A stretch of DNA of 64,000 bases from Odontesthes bonariensis (lineage: Eukaryota; Chordata; Actinopteri; Atheriniformes; Atherinopsidae): positions 36,447,711-36,511,710 of the forward strand of contig NC_134507.1 of assembly GCF_027942865.1 (NCBI RefSeq), given 5' to 3'. The translations under genes and the position numbers were made by a program. Below the pieces are notes generated by a model, which saw only the letters and a program-made list of their open reading frames with translations, was not told where the DNA came from and ran no database searches. Below, in pieces: positions 43,230 through 53,948 of the stretch. Numbering within the stretch: position 1 is the stretch's first letter; every line of letters starts with the position of its first letter.

Positions 43230-45960
43230 AAAACTTTTCTTATACTTTTCTGAAGAAAACATTATTATCTCTTCACCAAAACTACGAACTTCAGGCAGTA
43301 ATTGTTTACATTTGTCATGATTTTTAAGACTCAGCGACCTCTTCATGGTTCCCTGGTGGACAGGACACAGAACACTGGGTTGTGATAGCTGTAATACGTT
43401 CTCATGACACCTGAGTGGAGACATCGCTGTGGCTGGGAAATGAAAATAAGGTCAAGCAGCGTGTTCCTGTCTGTGGTGGCAGAGGTGATCAGCTGTACAT
43501 ATCCCTTAGACTGAAACACATCTACAACTGGCTTTGTTGACCTGAGTACCTGATTCTCATTGAAGTGTCCACACACAATAACAGGGTGACAGTCCATCCA
43601 AAAGGCTTCCCAGGTTCTCCAGGAACGGTGTCAGACTGTAGTCAGGAGGTCTGTACACAGCTGCAATCACTGCACAGACTGGAGCCTCAACCTTCAAAGC
43701 CACAAACTCCAGATCAGTCACATTATGCAAATACTGTCTCTCACGCACCTGAATGTGCTTTCTCACATAGACAGCAACCCCGCCACCTGCTCTGCTGGCC
43801 ATCTGAGGATACTGAGTGTAGGACGTGTGTCTGTTGCGCTTGAACATGTTGTAGCCGTCCAGATGCAGCCTGTCTGCAACAAAGGAGCCCTGCAGGTGAG
43901 TTTCTGTCAGACACAGGACATCTGCCAGGCACAGCTCATGATGTCTCCTGATGTCACAGATGTGAGATGGCAGTCCCTCTGTGTTGTGCTGAACAAGGCT
44001 CAGAGTGTCGGGCCTGTGTACTGTTTCTCTCACCTGAAGAAGAGGCATCATGTGATCCACATCGGCTCGTCTCATGGTCTGGAGCGCTGCGCTCACTTCA
44101 GCATTGGCGTATATTTTCTTTTCATCCAAATCCAGTAAATCCAGCCCACTGAGAGACGTCCCCCTGCTGAGAGCTACATAAGCCATACCTGCTTCAGAGA
44201 CTTTCTGCAGGGACACCACGGCTGCATGTGTTGTGAGGCCCTGGGTTTTATGGACAGTGCAGGAGAACGCCAGCCTCACAGGAAACTGTCTGCGTAGCAC
44301 TCCGTTCTGTTTCAGCTTCTCCTCTGCTCTCTCCATGTAAACCAGATTGGCAGATTCTGGAGCTCCACTCTGGATTCTTGCTACACCTGTCTGATTATCC
44401 ATCCTCAGGCCCAGCTTAGTGATGTGTTGATCATCCTCAGAAGTCACTATGCACATCAGTGTGGCAGAAGCCCCGTTAACCAGACCGTTCTGAATGTCAA
44501 AGTTTCTGGTGAGCATGACACGAGCCCCTTCAGCAGCTTTCAGAGTGTGGGCGAAATCATTTCGGCCTCCCTTACATGGTGTGTCTTTACGGGCCATTCT
44601 GCCTGTTCGGGATCTTTCTGGAAGTCATCTGCATCCATCGTGATAATGTTGGAATGGAACAAAGCCAGTGTTGCTGAGTTGTGTTCATCAACCAACTTAT
44701 TGGTGGGGAAAATGTGCAGAAGCTCAGTGGGACAAAGAGCTGGTTCAGTGATGGCCTGTGACAACAAATCTCTGTCAGCCTGAGACAGCTCGTCTGCCTT
44801 TGGTTTCACCCCGATCCTGTTCAGCACGTCTGCAAAGGCAACATCATCCTTCTGTCTCATGATCTCAGTCAGAGTGATCATCTGAAAATGTTCCTGCCAC
44901 AGGTCAGTATCTGCTGGGTCGTGTACACACAGAGGTTTAGACTGGCGCACAGGCGGCAGCTGATAGAAATCTCCAACAGCTAAAACTGACATTCCACCAA
45001 ACGCTCTCTGATTGCCTTTGATCTGTTTCAGTCCTGCGTCCACATAAGCAAAAAGAGGCTTTGAAACCATGGAGATCTCAGCGATAATGATGATTTGAGC
45101 ATTAAAAGGTTCAGATGTGAGTTCATCCAGTTGGTTAGCGAGTCCTTGGATTGGTGCTTTCAGACTGCGTGGCAGCTTCAGCAGAGAGTGCAGTGTTGTG
45201 CCACAGATGCTGAAAGCTGCAGTTCCAGTGAAAGAAGAGAGTAAAACAGTTGGCTTTGACACTTGGTATTTCATACTCGGATCGGTGAGGAAGGTACAGT
45301 CTCAGTAATCTGGCATAAAACTGCTCGGGGTGTTTCTCCTTGGAACATTGGTAATATCTGATGACAGAGGGCTTATCATTTTTCCGCCTTTGGACAAATC
45401 CCAGCTCATTCAGAAGTGGTGAAACACCATCACGCTTTGAGTGGTCTGCACTGACAAACCTGCAGCTAGCAGCAAAATCAGCCGAGCACATCTCCTCATA
45501 CTCTGGGGTCTCGGGTCTGGCTTTGTATTTGTCACTCAAACTCGTCATCCAGACATTACGAGACTCTGACGGGGTGTCCTCCAAGAATGACATGGGGCGA
45601 CTCATTTTCACTGGACTGTCATCAGTAGGAATGAACACAACACTGCGTGAGCACTTCTTCATCTTTATTCCACATGCACGAGTCACACACTCCTGAGCAC
45701 TGATCTCTCTCTTTCTGGAGTGAGCCTGCATGACAGCTCTCATCTCATCACACTCATTAACTCTGTCCATGTTGGAATTCTCCATGACAGTTTGCAGGTA
45801 CTCTGACAGACCACTTTCCTTCTTTGGGATGTATTTAGTCAGATACTGTACACACGAGTAAGCAGCTGCCCTGCAGTGAACATCATGTGCTGATTGGCTG
45901 CTTTATCTGTCAATCACAGACACTGCCCACAGGAACAGGACAGTATATTCAGCAATAAGG
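43230..45960 (-). mobile_element. Helentron (Helitron2-type) remnant
   Basis: On the minus strand the order is: a Helitron-type N-terminal helicase part, helicase core, and a fused apurinic-type endonuclease. That fusion is the hallmark of the vertebrate Helentron group. The upstream Rep (HUH) nuclease region is not present, and neither hairpin nor TC/CTRR-type termini were recognised, so the limits are approximate. Several defects make it inactive. Confidence 0.75.
43343..45785 (-). pseudogene. Helentron helicase-endonuclease, broken
   Basis: The first piece (45785-45135) ends with FYARLLRLYLPHRSEYE, which normally precedes the Pif1-like helicase by several hundred residues. The second (45274-44540) begins almost at motif Ia (LSSFTGTAAFSICGTTLHSL), so the stretch containing Walker A (GKS) has been deleted. 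Motif II reads IIIIAEISMVS where the family has DE, so the Walker B Asp is Ala. Motif III is intact (VLAVGDFYQLPPVRQ). The third piece (44597-43557) has [38 protein letters not shown], then the endonuclease: [37 protein letters not shown] frameshift near 43590 follows; the last piece has [13 protein letters not shown] (GDFN changed to GHFN) and LLDLIFISQPQ. Confidence 0.8.
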
Positions 45961-46489
45961 TAATACTTTCTGCTAACATGGCAGACTCGCTTTAACTGGA
46001 AACACTTGAGATATTTATATTACATTTACATTATATTACAACAACAGATATTTAGATATAAATATAAATGTATGTTTATCCGTCAAGTTAAGCAGTTATA
46101 GAAGTTTGTTGAAATTTTGTTAATAGTACAAAACAAATTTGTGACTTACAATGAAATCAAGTGACAGGTTTAGGATTATTACAACTTCCATCTTTCAAAG
46201 TGTTTTTCAGCTGAAATCCTGTCAATTTTAGCCCTGTTATATGTGTAACCTGGACGTCTTGTAGCTGTTGTACTGTTATTTAAGAGTCGTAACCTTTAAT
46301 TTTATCACAATAACATGGTGTGTTAGACTTAAATGTTATAAAATGTAATGTCAGCAAGAGACATTCTTAAAACTTTAATCAGAGTTCCCCAAAATGACTA
46401 ATACGGTGCATGATTCTATCATAAGTTCAATGGATACAGTCAAATTTGCATGAGATATATACTGACCGAGGGATCGGACCTGTCCTGCA
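45961..46489. other. No gene recognised
   Basis: AT-rich sequence without frames. Confidence 0.4.
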
Positions 46490-47045
46490 TAATGTTAATC
46501 TCCCCCTTTTGTGTAAATGGCAGAGCAGAGCCTTCCGTTATCAGGCCCCTCTCTGTGGAACCAGCTGCCAGTTTGGCTTCAGGAAGCAGACACCCTCTCT
46601 ACTTTTAAGATCAGGCTCAAAACTTTCCTTTCTGATGAAGCTTATAGTTAGGGATGGCTCAGCTGAGCCTGAAACATCCCATAGTTCTGCTGCTGTAGGC
46701 CCAGCCTGCTGGGGGAGCTCCCATGATGCACCTCTCCTCTCCATGTACATGTGACATCATTGTTGTCATTAACTTGTTCCTCTCTCTCAGCAGGTGTCCC
46801 TGGCCTGGTGTTACGCTGCTTGTTGTCCCCTCTTTTCTGTCCTCTCAGCCCCAGCTGCTCCAGGCAGATGGCCGCCCTTCCTGGTTCTGGTTCTGATGGA
46901 GCTTTCTTCCTGTTAAAACTCAGTTTTTTCTTCCCACACTTCTGTGCGTGCTCGGGATTGAACAGAAGTTACGGTGCATTTTGTAGGATTCCTTAGCTAA
47001 GCTACTTCTTTTAATTGTGTCTGTGTTAATAAAACTGAACTGAAA
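46490..47045 (+). mobile_element. LINE 3' end with AT-rich GAACTGAA-type tail
   Basis: A short coding end reads LWNQLPVWLQEADTLSTF followed by KIRLKTFLSDEAYS and a stop, the usual last residues of CR1/L2-type LINE ORF2 proteins. A 3' UTR of about 380 bases follows (CCAGCCTGCTGGGGGAGCTC is a familiar block), ending AATAAAACTGAACTGAAATG. Strongly 5'-truncated. Confidence 0.55.
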
Positions 47046-47774
47046 TGACAAATAAATGAACATGTGCATCTGTACTGTTATATGTTACGTTAAAACAGAG
47101 TACTGAAATATATCTTTATTGAATAGATGAATAAATCTGAAGTCTGATTGTGTCCAGGGTTTCTTCAGGTGTCCTCCCTCTGTCACCATCTCACATCTGA
47201 AATTCCTGTCAGTAGTATTTCAGAGCTGAGCCTTGGTTGGGAGAGTTTTTATCTTCACTTCATCTTCACAGACTATATTACCACAGCAATACAACTGAGC
47301 CAAATGCTGGATTTAAATTCATTTTTATTAGATTTTCAAAGAAACGTCATTAATAAAAATAGAACATAAAACAATATTAACTATGTGTAAACTATATACA
47401 TATATATGAAATGTATTCTGCCAGAGGGCAGGGTCTTTCCACTGCCTCAATGTTAATGATTTTTGTCCCAATATATTTTATATTTAGAAAGACTTTACCC
47501 TTTTTAAGGGCTCCCACAAGTCCTGGGAAATATAAAAGACTTCGGTGCTGGACATGAGGAGCTCCAGCACCCCCCCTGTGCTGCTCTCCATCACGCCCAT
47601 CACCTCCACTCCAGCTGCCTCATCAGTCACAATCAGCACCTGCCAAAACAAACAGCACTTATGTCCCATAATACCTTGCAGCTAGATATTAAACCCCTTT
47701 CTTACTCCTTGTTTATTTCTTTAATCTCTTTCTCAATTGTGTCAGATCATTTGCCATTTTATGTCTGTATAATA
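47046..47774. other. No gene recognised
   Basis: No frame supported. A 61-codon minus frame at 47669-47484 has no known motif. Confidence 0.4.
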
Positions 47775-47776
47775 TA

Positions 47777-48200
47777 CACTAGATTGCCAACAGTATTCAC
47801 TCACTCATCCAGATAATTAAATTCAGGGGTTCCCATCACTTCCATGGCCACAGGTGTAGAAATGCAAGCCCCTCGGCATGCAGACTGCTTCTACAAACAT
47901 CTGTGAAAGAATGGCTCGCTCTCAGGAGCTCAGTGGGTTCCAGCGTGGTGCCATGATAGGATGCCACCTGTGCAACAAGTCCAGTGGAGACATTTCCTCG
48001 CTCCTAAATGTCCCACAGTCAGCTGTCAGTGGTGTTAGAACAAAGTGGAAGCGACTGGGAACGCCAGCAGCTCAGCCACCAAGTGGTCGGCCACGTAAAA
48101 TGACAGAGCGGGTTTGGAGGTCTGTAGCAATGGACTCTGCAGAAGGTTGGCGACCTTTCTGCAGAGTCAATTGCTGCAGACCTCCAAACTTCATGTGGCC
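47777..48200 (+). mobile_element. Tc1-like transposon, 5' part
   Basis: The element follows a TA target (47775-47776) and begins CACTAGATTGCCAACAGTAT. The transposase frame from 47911 reads MARSQELSGFQRGAMIGCHL and SSGDISSLLNVPQSAVSGVR, then SGRPRKMTER, the paired-like helix-turn-helix and GRPRK AT-hook of Tc1 transposases. After TER the sequence turns into a local inverted duplication (48115-48189), and the DDE catalytic domain is missing. The 3' end with its inverted repeat is absent. Confidence 0.75.
48115..48189. repeat. Perfect-arm hairpin inside the Tc1-like element
   Basis: TTGGAGGTCTGTAGCAATGG ... faces ... CAATTGCTGCAGACCTCCAA, with arms of about 33 bases around GGTTGGCGACC. One arm equals normal Tc1 transposase sequence (TCTGCAGAGTCAATTGC), and the other is its inverted copy, so the hairpin arose by a local inverted duplication. 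Confidence 0.7.
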
Positions 48201-48214
48201 TTTTACATGTTTAA

Positions 48215-48285
48215 ACCAGAGAAAACAACTCCTTGTATGTGCCTACCGACTTGGCAAATAAAGCTCATTCTGATTCTGATTAGAA
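48215..48285 (+). mobile_element. Short LINE/SINE 3' tail
   Basis: ACCGACTTGGCAAATAAAGC followed by TCATTCTGATTCTGATT is a common teleost retroposon tail with a (TGATTC)n end. Only about 70 bases are present. Confidence 0.5.
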
Positions 48286-48289
48286 TGTG

Positions 48290-49111
48290 TTTTTAGATTA
48301 GATGAATTAGAATGCTTTTTACTTCTACATTGCTGTAGGGTGTTGTGTGCAGGAAGTCCCCTCCTGCATCCATGTTGGACTTTAAGTGGGTAATCCTGCA
48401 CTGGCTGCCGAGGTCCAGCTCCTGGACTGCAGCTTCCCGCCACAGCGTGAGGGAGGCAGAAGCTTTATCCTGTACAGAACACAGTATGAGATGTCAGAAC
48501 TATAAAGGCACCAGAGATTACTCTGTAATGTGCAGCCTACAAGTGACCACAGTAAACATAGAAACAACCAGCGCCACAGAAAGAGACAGTTAGCACACTC
48601 CCATAGACTACTAAGGTACTCACAGAATATGAAAGTTGTCTTATTTTATCTTCCCTTAGCTAGAAACTACAGAGGTTGTCCCTCCTCTCCAATCCTCCCG
48701 TTCTCTGGTCTTACCTGCTGCAGCTTCACCTCACGCAGCGGGACCTCCTCTCTCCCACTGCGGACCTTTTTCACAGCTGAGAGCTAAATAAGAACAAGTT
48801 CAATCACTTAGTGATCTAATTAGACCTAAACATGTCATTGCAACAGCTTTTCTGTAATAAAACATTTCAAATACTGGTAGGCATTACTTTGTCTACCTAA
48901 AATGTTTGTATCTCTGAATTACAATTAAGCACGGTCATTTATCTGAGTGTATTAGTGTGTTCTTCTGATGAAGACAAATCAACATACCTGAACAACTTTG
49001 CCCTCCGGTGTGAGGAGGCCCTTTGTCCCCTTCACATTCTTTATAGTTGTGTGTAGGGACGGGGGACAGAGGAGGGCTTTCCTGCAAAGGGGTCCATCCT
49101 GCAAACCTTGC
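48290..49111. other. No gene recognised
   Basis: Possibly the interior of the same hAT whose C-terminus is at 49112, but no readable domain was found. Confidence 0.35.
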
Positions 49112-49306
49112 AGCACCAACCCCGCTCCATGCTGTCAGAGGTGGAGAAGATCATTAGGCTTTCCCTGGCCCTGCCCATATCTGTCACAGCATCTGAGCGC
49201 TCTTTCTCAGCCTGAAAACCTGGCTGCGCAGCACCATGACGCAGGAGAGACTAACACATTTGGCCATTATGAACACTCACAGTGACCTTATGGATAAATT
49301 GGCTTA
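49112..49306 (+). pseudogene. hAT transposase C-terminal (dimerisation) fragment
   Basis: One frame reads LSEVEKIIRLSLALPISVTA then SERSFS. After a one-base frame change near 49209 another frame reads SLKTWLRSTMTQERLTHLAI followed by MNTHSDLMDKLA and a stop. This is the C-terminal dimerisation block of hAT transposases (S-x-ERSFS-x-L-K-x-x-LR). The rest of the gene is not readable here. Confidence 0.75.
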
Positions 49307-49553
49307 AACAATTTATCAAGAACACATCTTCAATTTGGAACTTCATACCGAATTTAATTTTCTCTAAATTAGGAGGCCTAAATTTCTTTTTACTTTGTAA
49401 TTATAATGTTGAAAAAATCCCCTCAAAACTATCCTACTCTCATAAACAGATGCTTCTTTCTTGGTCATTGATCTACAAACATAATTTTCCCCCACATAGA
49501 TACTACATATGGAGCAATATTGGTATGAAGTTCCAAATTTAAAATGGGTTCTT
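49300..49553 (+). mobile_element. L1-like LINE scrap between inverted repeats
   Basis: The plus frame from 49309 reads WLKQFIKNTSSIWNFIPN then KLGGLNFFLLCNY and SHKQMLLSWSLIYKHNFPPH, resembling the region after the reverse transcriptase in teleost L1 elements. The outer 43 bases (AACAATTTATCAAGAACAC.. and its inverse at 49511-49553) form an imperfect inverted repeat, and the second arm is the inverted copy of the first coding bases, which points to a local fold-back rearrangement. Confidence 0.5.
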
Positions 49554-50937
49554 GATAAATTGTTGCCAATTGCCAATTTATTTTGAAAATATTAATACCA
49601 CCTCAAACCAACTGGGTTATGTGTCGCACACGGAGCAAGACACCTGAGCTCAGCCACTCTGCTGGGAAATAATATGGGCACGGAGCGCAAAAAGAGCGAG
49701 ATGAGGAGGTAACTGGGCTATATAGTCCATCCCACCTGCAGTCTATGGCTATTTACCCTTATTGCGGTGTGCAATTAGGGCCGTCATGACTCATAGGATG
49801 CGAAAGCATCTATGCTACTACACCAGCCTTCACCATTTCCCCAAGGAAAGACAGCGCCAGTGCATTATGAACCTCATTTATCCTCCTCTCTGCATCAAAC
49901 ACATTCATGCTGCCTTAACTGAAAACCGTAATTTCCACGTTGCAAATTTGAAAGTCAGGCCAAAATGCCATCGCTGTCAATTTGGGGAAAACGGAAAACT
50001 CATGCTACAACATTTCAAATGTGAGACTTTCAAAGTAATTAGGCTTTGGAACTGTTCAAAGGTTTTAAGATAATCACAGGACTATGGTGGGAAACCGCCC
50101 AAACTCGCCTTAACCATGGCCTGAACAGGCTAACGTTATCCCTGTTTGGTTCGTTAGCTAGCTAACTAATGCTAACGTTAGCTAGTGAACGCTAACTGTC
50201 AGAGCAGTAATTAAAACATATTAACAAACATACTTGCTTGATAACTTACCTTATTTATTCTTCTTCAAAAGAATTAAAAAAAGTGGACTCAGCAGGCTGC
50301 CCTCAGTGCCCCGGCCTGTGTGCTGGACTGCTGCGTTGCTGACATAGACCTAATATACTTTGCTGAGCGGGAGAGACTGAATGTTGCACCATGCACACTT
50401 CTTCTTCTTTGAATGCGCAGTGGGAGTGAGACTGTGTTGCTACTTATTGTTGAATGAGCTTCACTCTAAATAAAGTCATCTTCACTCTAAACACTAAGTT
50501 TTTTGCATTTTTCACCATGCAACTATCTTTTACTTCATAAAAATCAGTCATAAGTGCATATGGTAATTAACCTAGTAAAGTTAAAGAATGTATGTATGTC
50601 AGGGCAGCTATTGGACTTTACAGTCAAGATGTATTGTATATAGATAATCCATGAGCCTAGTCAAGCGGTGAAGTTGTAAAGCAATGAGATTGCTGAGATT
50701 TTCTCATGAGAATGAGAAAAAAGTGATCAGAGCTTCATCCTCTGTGGCTGGTTGACTGTTAGAGCTTCCAGCTGCCTCTAACTCCCACACCTCAAAAAAC
50801 AAATGTCCCTCACAGGGTAGACATCTCAGGTGATGTTCTGACTGGGGTGGTTTATATAATCTATGTGTAGAAGTGTTTGTGTTCTACCACCCAGGTATAA
50901 ACAATAGTGATCCCTCAGCTACTATTTATAACACTCT
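49554..50937. other. No gene recognised
   Basis: Contains GCTAAC/GTTAGC-rich repeats (50150-50210), common in fish non-coding DNA. A 103-codon frame at 49762 has a weak THAP-like start but no complete motif. Confidence 0.4.
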
Positions 50938-51129
50938 CATGCTCTCTCCTTCACAGTGACGGTGCTGCTGTCAACACAAATAATTATTAACTTCCGTCAC
51001 AGAAATGGATGTTAATGACATGATTTTTATCCACAAGGACAATTCTTTCCAATTCTTCAAAAAAATACAGTTATATTTACTTCTGCGTCCTGCATGTCTT
51101 TTGTTGAATAATCTGCCGATCACCCTGTG

Positions 51130-51161
<32 letters not shown>

Positions 51162-51395
51162 ACAGACACGAGGAAGTTAACCTGCTTGGGCTGCTGCTGA
51201 TTGGTTGGCAGACACCTCTGTTTCTATTGGCCCTCAGTCTCCATGTTTCTGATCCTGGACCTGCTGAGATGTCCCAGGCCATTGTTGGTTTTGATCCTCA
51301 TACATTTAACTTTGTCCTGAGCGGGCGGGAGTGCAAAGTTGTACCATCTGAAACGGCTGAAGAGTGCTCACTGCAGCGGGTGGGCGGAGGTGCAA
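50938..51395. repeat. snRNA-cluster spacer unit, copy 1
   Basis: This block recurs at 60887-61333 with about 98% identity by eye (TCATGCTCTCTCCTTCACAG, a (CA)n run, CGAGGAAGTTAACCTGC, ATGTCCCAGGCCATTGTTGG, GCGGGCGGGAGTGCAAAG). A weaker copy of its centre is found after the 5S gene (58505-58630). It is a shared spacer of the U2/5S/U1 cluster. No gene in it. Confidence 0.8.
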
Positions 51396-51421
51396 AGTGA
51401 CGCTTTGTAGGCAAAAAAAGA

Positions 51422-51440
51422 GCACCGCCACAAGTGCGCA
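51422..51440 (+). promoter_or_regulatory. Proximal sequence element (PSE) of the U2 gene
   Basis: GCACCGCCACAAGTGCGC lies 43-61 bases upstream of the U2 start, the position at which vertebrate snRNA genes carry the SNAPc-binding PSE, and it resembles the TCACC-N-T... AAGTG pattern. No TATA box follows, as expected for a Pol II snRNA gene. Confidence 0.5.
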
Positions 51441-51482
51441 TTGTGCCAGGAAGGGCTCTCGGACGTGAAAGAGTGGAGGGTT

Positions 51483-51533
51483 ATCGCTTCTCGGCCTTTT
51501 GGCTAAGATCAAGTGTAGTATCTGTTCTTATCA
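51483..51533 (+). ncRNA. RNU2: U2 snRNA gene, 5' part (nt 1-51), separated by Keno insertions
   Basis: ATCGCTTCTCGGCCTTTTGG and GTGTAGTATCTGTTCTTATC match vertebrate U2 nt 1-51, including stem-loop I, the U6-pairing 5' end and the GUAGUA branch-point recognition sequence. The gene then stops at ...TTATCA, exactly where a Keno LINE begins. The remaining 135 nt lie at 57875-58009; with this part they add up to 186 nt, a normal U2 length. The split copy cannot give a functional U2. Confidence 0.9.
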
Positions 51534-53058
51534 ACCACTGGCACAGAGCTTGAGAAGGGACCACCGAATCAATGGGGTGAGAGTCCCGGGGAGCGGGGGA
51601 CTATCGACAAAGTGTGTTTTATATATGGACGACGTAAACATTTTATGTACAGACCTAATATCCATCAATAGGACTCTGGACTTCACTGACTGGTATGGAC
51701 GGGCCTCGGGGGCAAAACTAAACAGAAACAAGACCCAAGCCCAATTTTACGGGCCATGGACAGCGACTGAGACTGCAGGACTCCCCGTGACTATAACCCA
51801 GACAAAACAGAAAATACTGGGGATTAATTTTGACAAGGAAGGGGGAGGGACATCAAACTGGCCAGACGTGGTAGGGAAAGTAAAGCAAAGACTAGGATAC
51901 TGGGGACTTAGAGGACTGACCATTGAAGGAAAGGTTTTAATCATCAAAGCCGTGATTTTACCTTTGCTTTTACTAATCAGTTCTGTTTTTATCCCACCTA
52001 GAAAAGTGCTTTTAGACCTGGACCGAGCCATTTTTTATTTTCTGTGGGGCTCCAAGTGGGAAAGACTGAGGAGAGATGTAATGAAGAAACAAAAAGAGAA
52101 AGGAGGAAAAGGAGTGCCTGATTTTTATTTGTTTTTAGGAAGCAGATACACTACACTGCACATCCTACAGGCCACAGACCCATCCGGAAACCCCAAAACT
52201 AAAGCAATGACACGATTCTGGATGGGTTCTTACCTCAGAAGACTGAAGATTTTACCCACCGACCTAAAAGTGCCCGTGTCTTTTAGCCTGCCACCATCCT
52301 ATGCTTTTATCCAGACGTTCTTAAAGCATTTTAACTTGGAGGCAGAGGAGTTGCATGTTTTAACAAACCACCGCTCTTTGATTTCTGTTGTGCAGGAGCG
52401 GGAACCAGTGAGTCCAGTGCGTGGGCTCGCGTTCGGCGAGCCCTCAACAGTTTGGTGCAACGTCAACCATTCCGCTCTCCCAAACAGACTCCGGGACCTG
52501 TCGTGGATGGTGGCTCATGAGATCCTCCCAGTCAGGTCCGTTATGCACTCCCGGGGCATGTCAGCGATCTCAACCTGCCCGCGACCTGGTTGTGGCGCGC
52601 CCGAGTCGGTGAGGCACCTGCTCTGGGAGTGCAGCGCTGCTGCAGACCAGTGGGCAACAGCCGGCTCCTTGCAATTCCCGTACTTGCCAGCAAGGGAGGT
52701 CCTCACAGCACAACTCGTGCTCTATGGGGTGAGCCAAACAAAAATAAAAAAGAATGACTTTGCCAAGCAGTGGCTCACCCTAGCCGCTATGAAAGACGCC
52801 ATGTGGACCTCCAGGAACTTGCTGGTGAGGAAGCGCATGCAGATCCCCCCCGTGGCTGTGATCCGGATGGCCGCAGCGGCGGCTCAAGCGGCCGGAGCTG
52901 CAGGCGGCGGGCCTAGGACACATCCACAAAGAAGAATCGCCTCTGTGCCCATTCGGATGAAGGAGCCGGAGCTACACACAAAAAGGTCAAAGCAGCGACG
53001 GCCTGGCTCTCCGGGTGAGGCAGGTGGGAAGGAGCAACAGGGTGGGGATCTCCTCTGA
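51534..53058 (+). pseudogene. Keno copy A ORF2, C-terminal half
   Basis: The frame is open from the truncation point to TGA at 53056. It keeps RT motif C ([11 protein letters not shown], the Y-M-D-D box), then [25 protein letters not shown], and the C-terminal zinc knuckle ([19 protein letters not shown]), followed by a basic tail. The endonuclease and RT motifs A/B are missing because of 5' truncation. Unlike copy B, this copy has no frameshift near its C-terminus. Confidence 0.8.
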
Positions 53059-53440
53059 GCACCACGACAGGATCCCGAGAGACCTACTGTTTGGGGGAGC
53101 GAAATGAGTTTCCCTGGGTAGGGACTCACTGCGCTCCTGCACAAAAAATGGACTTGGAAGAGAGCATTTTAACTAATGCACTCCTTTTTAAAGACACTCA
53201 ATAAAAAACTGCTACTCGCATGAGAACTACTTCACATGTAACTTTTACCTTTAGACAACATTGACCTTATCTGTAATATCCCATGGAAAACTTGTTTTAT
53301 TGTTGTTGTTTTAAATGTGGTTATACAGATTACACTTATTTATTGATGTTTTTATTCATAGGTAAAACATATGTCTTAAATATGAAGTTTTTATGAAAAT
53401 GTGATGTATTAGTGTCAATAAATTTTTTCAAAAGAAAAAA
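51534..53440 (+). mobile_element. Keno LINE (Tx1 clade), copy A, 5'-truncated
   Basis: The sequence is 5'-truncated at the position equal to 55954 of copy B and is nearly identical to it for 1.9 kb, including the 3' UTR (GATGTATTAGTGTCAATAAA) and A-rich end. It is preceded and followed by ATCTGTTCTTATCA from the U2 gene, i.e. a 14-bp target duplication. Keno elements are known to insert in U2 snRNA genes of fishes; the insertion site and Tx1-like protein fit that family. The assignment by name is by target and type, not by a database match. Confidence 0.85.
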
Positions 53441-53454
53441 ATCTGTTCTTATCA
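53441..53454 (+). repeat. U2-derived 14-bp target duplication between the two Keno copies
   Basis: ATCTGTTCTTATCA, equal to U2 nt 38-51, lies between the end of copy A and the start of copy B. It also occurs at 51520-51533 and 57861-57874. The middle copy shows that the second Keno used the target regenerated by the first. Confidence 0.9.
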
Positions 53455-53482
53455 GGGGGAGGGGCCTGCTACACCCCCACCA

Positions 53483-53899
53483 ATGGAGAGTTCTGGAGAG
53501 GAGGAGGTGGTGCAGGCAGAAGGCGGAGCTAGTTCAGAATGTGAAGAAGTCCAATCACACGATGACAGCGAGGATGCCTCCCTCCCAGATGCCCAGCAAA
53601 CAAAGAGGCTTGCATCAGAATTGTCCTCTGATTCTCCTATAGTCTCAGAGAAGAGGGGAAGAGCTGGGACTACCTCAGACAGTTCATCTGTGGAGGAGCC
53701 CAGAGTCTTCCCCTCCAATTCACCAAATGAGGTCTCTTTTTTAAATGTAGTTCTGCAATCAACCCCTAGAGACTCAAAGTTTAACAAAACCTTGCAACAG
53801 AGGCCAACCCCCAGAGTCCGACCGGGGAATAGAGCTCAACACCCTCGCCTCTCACCTGTAGAAGTGAAGGAAGAGCTCCGTTCACAAGAAATTACATAA
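53483..53899 (+). pseudogene. Keno ORF1, C-terminal part
   Basis: 138 codons from the first Met; the open frame extends upstream to the junction (PATPPP before MESSGEEEVVQ). The peptide is acidic and Ser-rich, then basic (RPTPRVRPGNRAQHPRL). No CCHC knuckle is present; in Tx1-clade elements that would lie upstream. ORF1 proteins bind the element's RNA. Stops 49 bases before ORF2. Confidence 0.6.
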
Positions 53900-53948
53900 C
53901 TGCTTTTAAGACATTTTAAATGTTTTAACCCTCATTTAGTCTTTTAAG

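Noticed and set aside
49762-50073. 103-codon frame with a THAP-like SLHHFPKERQRQ motif
   Set aside because: The C2CH zinc ligands and AVPTIF-type end of a THAP domain are not present in order; similarity is too short.
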